DNA of 64,000 nt from JASUTC01 sp035447925 (GCA_035447925.1 DAOTHY010000001.1:62001-126000); one strand, 5' to 3'; shown: positions 24,821 to 32,900, numbered from the stretch's first letter. Translations and numbers: made by a program. The notes: generated by a model not told the origin, from the letters alone.

Positions 24821-25516
24821 ATGTTTTCAGTAATTTTCTGGTTATTGGCGCTTTGTTTATCTATTGGTCTGCTGTTTGAGAAAAATCTGAAAACATCGAT
24901 TTTATTTTTTGGGCTATTTGGCACAATCACATCCGGAGCTTACCTTTTTATGGGTGCTCCGGATGTTTCTTTTGCTTCTTTAGCCTTGGGAGCGGGTTTT
25001 ACCACCTTTGTTTTTCTGATTGCCATTAGAAAAACCGGTACCGTTAGAGTCAAATATATTCTCACACCCTATATGGTATTCAAGAATCCTGATGATAATC
25101 TGACAGGTTTTGAGTACGAACTTTTAAAAGCCTTTCTTTTGGAACAGAATCTCGAAGCAGAATATACGCCATTTGTTCTTGACAGAATTGACAGAAAAGA
25201 AACGGATATTCTAATTGGTGGAATTTTCGATATTAAAAAAATGAATATTGATGAAAAAAAATGGCTCAAAGTAGAAGTGTTAAACACAAAGATTTTTAAG
25301 GATGATTCTTCGGAAGAAATTGATCTGGTGAGAATAAAAAAAGAAATACTGAAAAAGGGAATGCCTTCAGAGTCATTTAAGTATCTGAAAGAATCTCAGT
25401 ATCTTTTCTTAATTGAACATCATAGACCTGAACTGGCAGATGATTTACGACAGTTCATCAAAGAATTAAAAAATTCAGGAGAATTTGAAGATATGGTGAG
25501 GAGATATATCGGATGA
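24821..25516 (+). CDS. DUF4040 (MrpB/MbhD-type) membrane domain fused to a solute-binding-like domain
   Basis: The 231-residue product has three hydrophobic segments in residues 1-75. They include the MbhD/MrpB-type motif MGAPDVSFASLALGAGFTT, which in Mrp antiporters and membrane hydrogenases belongs to the ion-translocating arm. Residues about 85-231 look like a shortened family 3 solute-binding domain: NLTGFEYELLKAFLLEQNLE, then TDILIGGIFD, and a C-terminal FIKELKNSGEFEDMVRRYI resembling the last helix of such proteins. The central part of the usual binding domain is missing. The start is ATG 24821; a TTG at 24815 is also possible. It overlaps the next gene by 4 bases (ATGA). Confidence 0.65.
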   Translation: MFSVIFWLLALCLSIGLLFEKNLKTSILFFGLFGTITSGAYLFMGAPDVSFASLALGAGFTTFVFLIAIRKTGTVRVKYILTPYMVFKNPDDNLTGFEYELLKAFLLEQNLEAEYTPFVLDRIDRKETDILIGGIFDIKKMNIDEKKWLKVEVLNTKIFKDDSSEEIDLVRIKKEILKKGMPSESFKYLKESQYLFLIEHHRPELADDLRQFIKELKNSGEFEDMVRRYIG

Positions 25517-26232
25517 AATATTTTCCTTTGGTTGTCTTTTTGTTGTTGGTTTTGTTCGGCGCGGTCATTTTTTTTAATATTGTCCAAAATCAGTTCGAGA
25601 ATCATCAAAACCCCTATTTTGAAAATCCTTTACAAAAAAACACTTCATTAAATATTACCAGTGCCATTTATCTTGATTACCGATTTTATGATTCAATTTT
25701 CGAAGTGATCGTTTTTTTTGTTGCGGCCTTTGGTGTAAATATGGTTTTAGAAAAACTTCCGATGAGTTATCAAAATGAATCAATCAATAGGATTGTCATT
25801 CATTCAGAAGAAGTGGATTTAAGGATGGAAACATCGGGTACTTTCATCTTTTTGCTCGCATTTATTTTCTCAATCTACATTGTTTTTACCGGACATATTG
25901 GCCCTGGAGGCGGTTTTGTCGGTGGGGTTGTAGCTGGGAGCGGTTTGTTGGTATTAAGTGGATCGAAAGATTTAAAGCAAATAGAAGATAATTTGAATCG
26001 TCTGAAAATTCATACTATTGAAAAATTCATCATGTTGTTTCTTCCACTTTCGGGATTAATTGGTCTGATTTTTTCAAATGCCGGTTTTTCCAATTTTTTC
26101 CCCCAAGTTCTCGAAGGATCATTTTTTTCCGGAGGTAATGCCATTCTGTTGAATTTTTTGATCGGTTTTAAGGTTTTTTCAGGGACATGGACGATTTTGT
26201 ATCATTTTGTAAGACACCGAGGTGTTATTTGA
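25513..26232 (+). CDS. MrpB/MbhE-MbhF-like cation antiporter subunit
   Basis: The 239-residue integral membrane protein has about six hydrophobic segments. Its first half, with NITSAIYLDYRFYDSIFEVI (about residues 48-67), matches the MbhE type; the second half has the MrpB signature GHIGPGGGFVGGVVAGSG (about residues 130-147). It thus looks like MbhE and MbhF joined. In known systems these subunits act in a multi-subunit Na+/H+ antiporter or hydrogenase. No MrpA, C, D, E or G gene is near. It overlaps the previous gene by 4 bases and the next by 1 base (TGATG). Confidence 0.75.
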   Translation: MKYFPLVVFLLLVLFGAVIFFNIVQNQFENHQNPYFENPLQKNTSLNITSAIYLDYRFYDSIFEVIVFFVAAFGVNMVLEKLPMSYQNESINRIVIHSEEVDLRMETSGTFIFLLAFIFSIYIVFTGHIGPGGGFVGGVVAGSGLLVLSGSKDLKQIEDNLNRLKIHTIEKFIMLFLPLSGLIGLIFSNAGFSNFFPQVLEGSFFSGGNAILLNFLIGFKVFSGTWTILYHFVRHRGVI

Positions 26233-28007
26233 TGATAAGGCTGAGACTATTGATGTGGCTTCTTCTTCTTTGTGTTCAAGGGGCATTTGCTTATCAGTTG
26301 TTGGAAATTCATAATATTCTTCAACCCAAAATAGCTGATTCCGTCATATTGGGTCAATTTGATATCCAGTTATATGGTAATCGCTTTTCGATAAAGGAAT
26401 GGTGGGAAAAACAACCACTGATCACTTTCTCTTTCGAAGGCGAACAGGCCTATAAGGATGAGATTGAAACGGTTTTGCAGAACCTGGGTTTTGTATTTGG
26501 AGAAGGAAAGTCGCTGATAATAACAGCCAGGAAGATACAGGATCGTTTTTTATACTTGGAATCCACATACGAATCAAATACCATCACTAATTCCAACTCA
26601 CTATTTATGATCACGAAAGATTTGAACAAACAGTTCAAGGAGTTTTTTCAGAGTGCCTATGGCCAGCATGGTTCAAATCTTCCTAAATTAATACTCATAC
26701 ACACCCATCAAATGTTTCAAGTAAATGGAGACATCCTTTACAGGGGCCCTGAATATTCAGTTGTTAAAATATTTGATCAAAAAATGGATATAACAATTGA
26801 AAATGAAAACTTACAGCTAGAACTCCCCTTTTCACCGGTTATGTTTTTAGATTTGACTCAAACGCAATTTCGGCTGACACTGAAAAGTGCAAAGGAACAA
26901 ACCGTTTTCATTGATGGTATAGCCTTTAAGGCACCGATTCAGATATATCTTGACGAAGGGGTTCACGAGCTGCAATATTCAGATCACTCTCAGTATTTAT
27001 ACCTTACTAAAGATACTCAGTTAATGCTGGACGATATTGAAGAGGCATCGCTGCAGATACTTTTAAATGTTACTGCCAAGATAACGATAACAAAAGATGG
27101 AAAGGAGTTTTCATCTGTTGAATCAGATCATCATACTTTTACCATCCCTCCGGGTGATTATCAAATTGCTGTTGAGAAAACAGGATATATCAATTATGAA
27201 GAAGATTTTTGCCTTATATCCGCACAAAAAGAGAAATTTGAGATCAATTTAAAACCCAATCCCGGTCAAATCATCTATCGCATTAACTTAACAGAACCAT
27301 TTCCCGAATTATATTTTAAAGGAAACAAGATCATCTTGACTAAGCCAGAACATTCTGTCGTCATCGATATAAAAAAGGATGAAATACTGGCTATTCCAAT
27401 AGAGGTCCTGCGGTTTGACGGTGAACTGATCGTAACGGATCAAAAGATCATGAATTGTGAGCTTCAGACCTTGTTTTCAACAGATGATCTCATCATCGAT
27501 GCGATAGAAACTAAAAATGCCTTGTGGCTTTTCACGTCTGATAAAAAGGTTATTTCAGTTGATTTAAGCAAATGGTCACCTCAATGGACAAGGATGGTCA
27601 ATTATCTTCCTTTGAGAACAATTACTCTGGGAGCAAACGTTTGTATTTTAGATCCATTTTCAAGGGTTATTTTGATCAACACAGAACTTGGTTATCGGGA
27701 CTTTTTTGATTATCGAGTACCTGGAGTTGAAGATATTCGTTTTATTGAAGATTCGAGTGAGAAAATAAGCATCTATCTTGAAGGATGTCAAAGTGTTATA
27801 GACTATTATTACAAGAGCAAGTCAATAGATCTTCGAAAAGGGTTTACGATTGAAAAAACGATCGAATTTCAGCAGATAGGCGATCAGTTCTATCAAAACG
27901 ATCAGCCTCTAATATCCATAAAGGGGTCTTTGATCAAGGCCGTAAAAGAACAAGATTTCCTTGCTGTATTAACAGACCAGGAAATCTTGGTATGTACCTC
28001 ATATTGA
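26232..28007 (+). CDS. Exported PEGA-domain protein
   Basis: The 591-residue product begins with a signal peptide (MIRLRLLMWLLLLCVQGAFAY). Residues about 275-350 contain a PEGA-like beta domain (TIPPGDYQIAVEKTGYINYE), common in surface proteins that bind cell wall or sugars. The rest is beta-rich and not recognised; the last third (about residues 400-591) has strand repeats resembling a propeller-like fold. ATG 26232 follows AGGTG and overlaps the previous stop. It is the last gene of the rodA operon and is followed by a hairpin terminator. Confidence 0.65.
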   Translation: MIRLRLLMWLLLLCVQGAFAYQLLEIHNILQPKIADSVILGQFDIQLYGNRFSIKEWWEKQPLITFSFEGEQAYKDEIETVLQNLGFVFGEGKSLIITARKIQDRFLYLESTYESNTITNSNSLFMITKDLNKQFKEFFQSAYGQHGSNLPKLILIHTHQMFQVNGDILYRGPEYSVVKIFDQKMDITIENENLQLELPFSPVMFLDLTQTQFRLTLKSAKEQTVFIDGIAFKAPIQIYLDEGVHELQYSDHSQYLYLTKDTQLMLDDIEEASLQILLNVTAKITITKDGKEFSSVESDHHTFTIPPGDYQIAVEKTGYINYEEDFCLISAQKEKFEINLKPNPGQIIYRINLTEPFPELYFKGNKIILTKPEHSVVIDIKKDEILAIPIEVLRFDGELIVTDQKIMNCELQTLFSTDDLIIDAIETKNALWLFTSDKKVISVDLSKWSPQWTRMVNYLPLRTITLGANVCILDPFSRVILINTELGYRDFFDYRVPGVEDIRFIEDSSEKISIYLEGCQSVIDYYYKSKSIDLRKGFTIEKTIEFQQIGDQFYQNDQPLISIKGSLIKAVKEQDFLAVLTDQEILVCTSY

Positions 28008-28019
28008 ATGATCTATATT

Positions 28020-28059
28020 GGAAACAATTCCCCTCTTTTTTGAGGAGAAGATTGTTTTC
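28020..28059. terminator. Convergent hairpin terminator between the PEGA gene and dnaA
   Basis: AAACAAT (28022-28028) pairs with ATTGTTT (28051-28057) and the inner CCTC with GAGG, across a T-rich loop. It sits between the ends of two convergent genes and is T-rich on the + strand side, so it may serve both. Confidence 0.55.
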
Positions 28060-28065
28060 TTCGTA

Positions 28066-29472
28066 CTAAGCATTTACAGCTATATTTGTTGGTTGTGAAG
28101 TTTCAAACTGTTTCTTAAGCCTTTCATATTTCTCTATCGTTCTTTTGTTTTCTTTTTTCATCAGTTCATTGATCTTGTTGATCGAATAGTTAACTGAAGA
28201 ATGTGTTTTTTCAAACCACTCTGCTACACCGGTGACGGGCTCTTTCATGGTTTTAACTGCAAGATACATGGCCAACATCCGAATCTCGCTGACCGGTTTT
28301 TTTCTTGTGGGTGAAATCAGTTCTTTTTGAGTAATACCAAAGAGTTTTTCTACTGATTCAAATAAATGATCTTTTGGAGATTGCGTTTTCCGTGTCGTTT
28401 GAGCAGATGGTATGATTTCGTTTAGGATAAGCTTAATGGTTAAAAGATCCACAGGCTTACCCTGCAATCTGTTAGCCATGATGATTTTGATCAGAAAACC
28501 GATTATTTCTCGAATATTGCTGGAGGAAATCTCTGCTAAATATTCGATGGCATCTTCAGGCATTGAAATGTTTTCAGCTTCTAAGAAATTCGTAATAATT
28601 CTTTTTCTGGTATTGACATCGGGAGACAGCATTTCGATGACAAGTCCCATTTGGAATCTTGAGATCAATCGTTGGTGAAAAGTACCAAGATCCTTTGGAT
28701 TTCTGTCGCTACAAAAAGCGATTTGTTTTCCAGAATCATAAAGAGAATTAAAGGTGTGAAACAATTCATTTTGAATGCCGTTTTTTCCAATGAGGAATTG
28801 AATGTCGTCAATGAGTAATACATCGATGTTTTGTCTGAACCGTTCTCTAAATTTTTCTGTGGTATTGGTTTTAATACAGTAGATAAGTTGATTCATAAAT
28901 TCTTCGGATGTTATGTAAAGGACTCTTAGTTGGGGGTGTTGTTGCATAATTTCATGGGCAACCGCTTGTAAAAGATGTGTTTTTCCCAGTCCTACTTCGC
29001 CATGAATAAACATGGGATTAAACCTGCCAGGATTATGGGAAACTTCTATCGCTGAATTATAAGCAAAAAGGTTTCCGCCACCCGGAATGAAACGACTAAA
29101 AGTGTAGTTTTTGTTCAAATTGGATAATGCCACGGGTTTTCTTTGGATCAAAGGTTTATTGTTGCTCTTTGCCTGTTGAGATTCTGCTATATTTTGGTTA
29201 GTATCAAGGGAAGAAAAATCAAGTCGATAGCTATATTCTTTTCCAAAAAATTCACGAACGGCATGATCGATGGTTTTTCCGTATTTATTTTTCAGTCTTT
29301 CTTTTAGAAAGAGATTTTCCACAGCAAAAGTTATCAGATGTTCATCATCTTTTATATCCGAAATATTTAATGAACCGAACCACATATCCCAATGATTTGG
29401 ATGAATACTCTTTTGCAATAAACGGAAGAACTCTTTCTCCTTGTTAGTAACATTCGATTTTATATGTACCAC
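28066..29472 (-). CDS. dnaA: Chromosomal replication initiator protein DnaA
   Basis: DnaA binds and melts the replication origin. The 468-residue protein has domain I (residues 1-90), a linker, and the AAA+ domain with Walker A GEVGLGKTHL (about residues 159-168), Walker B VLLIDDIQFL and sensor 2-type residues in the SNIREI region. Domain IV reads LAMYLAVKTMKEPVTGVAEWFEKTHSSV and onward; the usual GGRDH(T/S)TV box-contact motif is replaced by EKTHSSV. The start is GTG at 29472 with AAGGG just upstream on that strand; another nearby start is possible. It is divergent from rpmH, as in many bacteria. Confidence 0.93.
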   Translation of the reverse strand: MVHIKSNVTNKEKEFFRLLQKSIHPNHWDMWFGSLNISDIKDDEHLITFAVENLFLKERLKNKYGKTIDHAVREFFGKEYSYRLDFSSLDTNQNIAESQQAKSNNKPLIQRKPVALSNLNKNYTFSRFIPGGGNLFAYNSAIEVSHNPGRFNPMFIHGEVGLGKTHLLQAVAHEIMQQHPQLRVLYITSEEFMNQLIYCIKTNTTEKFRERFRQNIDVLLIDDIQFLIGKNGIQNELFHTFNSLYDSGKQIAFCSDRNPKDLGTFHQRLISRFQMGLVIEMLSPDVNTRKRIITNFLEAENISMPEDAIEYLAEISSSNIREIIGFLIKIIMANRLQGKPVDLLTIKLILNEIIPSAQTTRKTQSPKDHLFESVEKLFGITQKELISPTRKKPVSEIRMLAMYLAVKTMKEPVTGVAEWFEKTHSSVNYSINKINELMKKENKRTIEKYERLKKQFETSQPTNIAVNA

Positions 29473-29695
29473 CCTTGAGAAAGAATTGTAGTAGTCTCAG
29501 AGTTATTTTTAAGATAGCTCCTTTATTCAGCGAATTAATGATAGCATTTTTTAAGGATCAAATACACAGGAATTTGTTAAAGATTCTTCTTTTTTTCTCG
29601 AAAGGGTAAAAAAATAAAATTTGACTTGACTTTTGACTATTCAAATAGATATAATTTAGCGAATTTTATGAAAACATATAAGGAGGTGGCAGGTT
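29473..29695. other. dnaA-rpmH intergenic region, possible origin region
   Basis: This 223-base AT-rich region between divergent dnaA and rpmH is a common place for oriC. I found no cluster of standard TTATNCACA boxes. One weak match lies at AAATACACA (29561-29569), and a TACCACC, like the end of the T. maritima 12-mer box as I recall it, overlaps the dnaA start. The part near rpmH holds a clear promoter. Origin function is therefore only a possibility. Confidence 0.3.
29626..29655 (+). promoter_or_regulatory. Promoter of rpmH
   Basis: TTGACT (29626-29631) and TATAAT (29650-29655) with an 18-base spacer. TTGACT occurs three times in tandem here (29621, 29626, 29633), of which only the middle one has good spacing. 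Confidence 0.8.
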
Positions 29696-29830
29696 ATGAA
29701 GAGAACATACCAACCGTCACGCAGGAAAAGAAGGAACACACACGGTTTTTTAGCAAGAAAAAAGACAACTGGTGGTAGAAGGGTTTTAGCGAGTAGAAGA
29801 AGAAAAGGAAGGAAGCGAATCGCACTCTGA
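29696..29830 (+). CDS. rpmH: 50S ribosomal protein L34
   Basis: L34 is a small basic 50S protein. The 44 residues begin MKRTYQPSRRKRRNTHGFLA and end RKGRKRIAL, the full family pattern. The ATG follows AAGGAGGTGG. The stop TGA overlaps the probable CTG start of rnpA. The gene opens the conserved rpmH-rnpA-yidD-yidC-jag cluster. Confidence 0.97.
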   Translation: MKRTYQPSRRKRRNTHGFLARKKTTGGRRVLASRRRKGRKRIAL

Positions 29831-30180
29831 GCACGCATTCGTTTTCGAAAGCTGAACGATTAAGGTTAAATTCACGGATCAAAGACATCGTCCAAACGGG
29901 TCGCATTATTCAGACTGCGGATTTTATTGCATTTATTAAAAGAAATGAAATGGGTCGAAGCAGATTTGGTATTAGCGTCAAAAAGAAATTCGGTAATGCT
30001 GTCAAGCGAAATCGATTTAAAAGGTATTGCCGAGAGTTTTTTAGATTAAATAAAAATCGATTCCCAAATGGAACCGATGTCTTTGTTTTACCGAGAAAAA
30101 GAATGTCAAAAAAATTTGATGGCATGCGGTACCGTGATATTGCCGATCATTTGGAGGAGTTGTTTAAAGGACTTGCTTAG
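29827..30180 (+). CDS. rnpA: Ribonuclease P protein component, probable CTG start
   Basis: RnpA is the protein cofactor of RNase P, which removes tRNA 5' leaders. The reading frame encodes FSKAERLRLNSRIKDIV near its N-terminus and the RNR signature region KKKFGNAVKRNRFKRYCRE. The first standard start in frame, ATG 29950, would delete the N-terminal third, including conserved strand and helix. Between the in-frame stop at 29794 and ATG 29950 there is no ATG, GTG or TTG. CTG at 29827 fits the family N-terminus (about 11-12 residues before ERLRL) and overlaps the rpmH stop as CTGA. That gives 117 residues. The nearest purine-rich site, AAGGAAGG, lies 14 bases upstream. Confidence 0.82.
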   Translation: MSTHSFSKAERLRLNSRIKDIVQTGRIIQTADFIAFIKRNEMGRSRFGISVKKKFGNAVKRNRFKRYCREFFRLNKNRFPNGTDVFVLPRKRMSKKFDGMRYRDIADHLEELFKGLA

Positions 30181-30196
30181 ACTACCCAGTAAATTG

Positions 30197-30442
30197 ATGA
30201 TTCTCATGATAAAACTTTATCAAAAATGGTTATCTCCATTGAAACGAACTCCAACCTGCAGATTTTATCCAACTTGTTCAACCTATGCCTTGATAGCCTA
30301 TAAAAGGCATGGTTTTTTTATGGGAACTGTTTTAAGTTTTTGGAGAATTATCCGATGTAATCCTTTAAGTAGAGGGGGTTACGATCCAGTCCCAATCAGT
30401 ATTCGAATCAAAAGAGGAGGAGAAATCGATGAAATTAAATAG
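30197..30442 (+). CDS. yidD: Membrane protein insertion efficiency factor YidD
   Basis: YidD assists YidC-dependent membrane insertion and lies on the inner face of the membrane through an amphipathic helix. The product has the family core IKLYQKWLSPL, then PTCRFYPTCSTYALIAYKRHG with three conserved cysteines, and RCNPLSRGGYDPVP. The start is uncertain: ATG 30197 (81 residues) fits the usual length, while TTG 30173 or TTG 30194 are also in frame; none has a strong ribosome binding site. The 3' end overlaps yidC by 14 bases. Confidence 0.9.
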   Translation: MILMIKLYQKWLSPLKRTPTCRFYPTCSTYALIAYKRHGFFMGTVLSFWRIIRCNPLSRGGYDPVPISIRIKRGGEIDEIK

Positions 30443-31835
30443 AATTACTTTCCTAATAATCATACTGTTGTCTGGTATGTTTGTTACCGTCATCTTTGGG
30501 AACAACGAGATCAATGTTACCTATTTAGACGGTATGTTGAGTGTCAAAACCAGAATTGCACATTACGTCTTTAATGCCCAAGAAGGTGTTTTAAGTGAAG
30601 TGACACTTACTATGGATACTCAGCAGCTCATATACAGAAATGATAATGATGGTTTCTATATAACTCTAGAGGCTAGTCCAATTGTTCCATCTCAAGTATT
30701 GGTAAACGGAACGGATATTTCGGAATTTCAGAATAAAACTAAAAAATTTGATCAAGATATTATAGTTACATTTGATTACGGAGTTTTTCAAAAGGTGATA
30801 ACTATTTTATTTGGACCACTATACCAGATAAATGTCGAACTAAACGGTGAGATTCCTGCAAATTTGGAAATGGCGTTCCCAAGAGTCGGGTTTGTGTCTG
30901 AGGATCGGGTTCAAGAAGATGGAGCAATCATGACCAGTTATTATGAAAAAACTAAAGCGTTGGCTATTTGGAAGTTGAACGCTCAAAGTTCTTCATTCTT
31001 CAAAATTGACGGTTCAAAAGATGCCAACAAATTAACTGTTACATATCATGGGCTCTCTGTAACGGGTTATATTGGTCCGGCAAAAAAAATGACTTTCATC
31101 AATCGAGCATTTCCGGAAGATACAGTATGGATTTCACGAATAATCAACAGTTATCCTGGTGCTTCAAGTTGGTATGATCCTTTATTTTACCTGTTTGTGG
31201 GATTGATCGATTGGCTAAAAAGTATCACGGGTAATTATGGATGGGCTATTATTTTGTTCACGATTATTATTCGAACGTTAATGTATCCTCTATTTCATAT
31301 GCAAACAAAATCCATGATTGACAGGAAAAAGCTTGAAGAAGATCCTGAGTATAAAAAAATCATGAAGATAGAGGATAAACAGAAAAAGCAAGAAGCCTTA
31401 ATGAAATTTTATAAAGAAAAAAAGGTGAGCCTTGCAGGTGGGTGCTTACCCATGTTAATTCAGATGCCATTCTTCTTTTTGCTTTTTGCGGTCATTCGAT
31501 ATGAATCCGAGCTTTTCATTTATAGTCGGGGTTTTCTCATATGGCAGGATCTGGCAATCGGCGGGTTTATGGAGAATATTCCTCTTGTCTTAATTTCAGC
31601 TGTTATTGGATTCTTTAACAGTTTGATCACCACCTCAGATTCGAAAATGGCCCTTCAAGGTGTTTTAATGGGAGCCATATTCCCGTTTCTGTTTATCACA
31701 TTACCAACCGGACTACAACTATATTGGGTGACTTCAACTCTTTATCAGTTTATCGTTACATTTTATGCTTACAAGAAAAACGACATACACGGGTTATCGG
31801 TTAAAGAATTTTTTACCAGTTTAAAAAAGCAATGA
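30429..31835 (+). CDS. yidC: Membrane protein insertase YidC
   Basis: YidC inserts and folds inner-membrane proteins, alone or with SecYEG. The 468-residue product has an N-terminal membrane anchor (residues 5-25), a large beta-rich periplasmic domain (about 25-240), and the insertase core beginning DPLFYLFVGLIDWLK. The core includes YGWAIILFTIIIRTLMYP with the conserved groove arginine, the cytoplasmic coiled-coil loop and GGCLPMLIQMPFFF. The periplasmic domain is typical of bacteria with an outer membrane. The ATG follows GAGGAGG. Confidence 0.96.
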   Translation: MKLNRITFLIIILLSGMFVTVIFGNNEINVTYLDGMLSVKTRIAHYVFNAQEGVLSEVTLTMDTQQLIYRNDNDGFYITLEASPIVPSQVLVNGTDISEFQNKTKKFDQDIIVTFDYGVFQKVITILFGPLYQINVELNGEIPANLEMAFPRVGFVSEDRVQEDGAIMTSYYEKTKALAIWKLNAQSSSFFKIDGSKDANKLTVTYHGLSVTGYIGPAKKMTFINRAFPEDTVWISRIINSYPGASSWYDPLFYLFVGLIDWLKSITGNYGWAIILFTIIIRTLMYPLFHMQTKSMIDRKKLEEDPEYKKIMKIEDKQKKQEALMKFYKEKKVSLAGGCLPMLIQMPFFFLLFAVIRYESELFIYSRGFLIWQDLAIGGFMENIPLVLISAVIGFFNSLITTSDSKMALQGVLMGAIFPFLFITLPTGLQLYWVTSTLYQFIVTFYAYKKNDIHGLSVKEFFTSLKKQ

Positions 31836-31845
31836 GGTGTCGTTG

Positions 31846-32520
31846 ATGAGAGAGTATGAATTATCGGGGAAAACCGTTGAAATTGCTGTTGAAGAAGCAG
31901 AAAAAAAGTGGGATTTGAGGACTAATGAGTATGATTTTGAAGTTGTCGATCCCGGTTCTAAGGGATTTCTAAAGATTGGTTCTAGAGATGCTTCTATAAA
32001 AATAATTGTAAAAATTGATTTTTTTGCCAGAAAGGTCTGTGAATACATCAACAGCATTTTAAATTACTCACATGGAATCAATCACGACCTGAAAACGAAA
32101 TACAAGATTAGAAACGGAAAGATTTATATTAACCTTTTCGGTGAGGAACTCGGAAGAATCATAGGAAAACATGGAAAAACCATTAGCGCTCTACAGCATA
32201 TTGCCAATATCTATGTCAATAGGATTACAGATGTAAAGGCAATCGTGTTGCTGGAAGTTGGGGATTATAAGGACAGAAGAAAAGAAATCATTGAAAAGAT
32301 TGCCGTTCAAAATGCTAAAAAAGCTAAATACCAAGGAAATAGGGTAGAACTTGATCCCATGTTTTCGTTTGAGAGAAGAATCGTTCATGAAACAATTAAA
32401 AAAATGAACGGTGTCAGGAGTTACTCAAAAGGACTAGAGCCTTATCGATTTGTTGTTATCGAACCTAGAAAAGGGTTTAAGAACCACACTACACAAAGAA
32501 ACGATAGGGAGGGAAGATAA
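31846..32520 (+). CDS. jag: Jag/KhpB RNA-binding protein
   Basis: The 224-residue protein has a Jag N-terminal domain (residues 1-50, MREYELSGKTVEIAVEEAEK), a KH domain with LGRIIGKHGKTISALQHI (about residues 104-121, GxxG loop GKHG) and a C-terminal R3H domain (RRIVHETIKKMNGVRSYSKG). In Firmicutes the homologue KhpB pairs with KhpA in post-transcriptional control of cell elongation. ATG 31846 lies 6 bases after GAGGTG; an upstream GTG (31837) overlaps that site. The cupin gene begins at the next base after its stop. Confidence 0.94.
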   Translation: MREYELSGKTVEIAVEEAEKKWDLRTNEYDFEVVDPGSKGFLKIGSRDASIKIIVKIDFFARKVCEYINSILNYSHGINHDLKTKYKIRNGKIYINLFGEELGRIIGKHGKTISALQHIANIYVNRITDVKAIVLLEVGDYKDRRKEIIEKIAVQNAKKAKYQGNRVELDPMFSFERRIVHETIKKMNGVRSYSKGLEPYRFVVIEPRKGFKNHTTQRNDREGR

Positions 32521-32877
32521 ATGAAAGAAGGCAAGACGATTAAGTGGCAAGAAATCGAGCCCGAGATAATCAATACAACAGAAGTTAAAGGAGTTAAAAA
32601 AAGAATAGTAATTGGTGAAAAAGAAGGGGCTTCAAATTTCATATTAAGAGTGTTTACCTTATCCCCTGGTGGATATTCTCCAAGACACACGCATTCTTGG
32701 GAACATGAGGTGTTTGTGTTGAATGGGGAGGGAAAGGTTTTATTAGGACAGGAATTTTCTTCAATATCTAAAGGGTATGCAGTTTTTGTACCTGAAAACG
32801 TGGAACATCAATTTGTCAATACATCCGAAAGTAATGAGTTAGAATTTATTTGTGTGATTCCAAAAGGTGGACAATAA
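32521..32877 (+). CDS. Small cupin metalloprotein, TM1459-like
   Basis: The 118-residue single-domain cupin has metal-ligand candidates His56, His58 and His62 (in SPRHTHSWEHEVFVLNG) and His96 (VEHQF), the four-histidine pattern of the manganese-binding T. maritima protein TM1459, as I recall it. Its position right after jag is also that of TM1459. The natural substrate of that family is not known. The ATG directly abuts the jag stop, with GGGAGG upstream inside jag. Confidence 0.88.
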   Translation: MKEGKTIKWQEIEPEIINTTEVKGVKKRIVIGEKEGASNFILRVFTLSPGGYSPRHTHSWEHEVFVLNGEGKVLLGQEFSSISKGYAVFVPENVEHQFVNTSESNELEFICVIPKGGQ

Positions 32878-32900
32878 TCGTCTGCAAAGTGAGTTACCTA

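Noticed and set aside
29763..29785. DnaA-box-like GGTGGTAGAAGGGTTT inside rpmH
   Set aside because: It encodes the conserved TTGGRRVL segment of L34 and has an insertion relative to the Thermotoga 12-mer, so it is explained by protein conservation.
29950..30180. Short 76-residue version of RnpA from ATG 29950
   Set aside because: The in-frame upstream sequence clearly encodes the conserved RnpA N-terminus, so the gene must start earlier.
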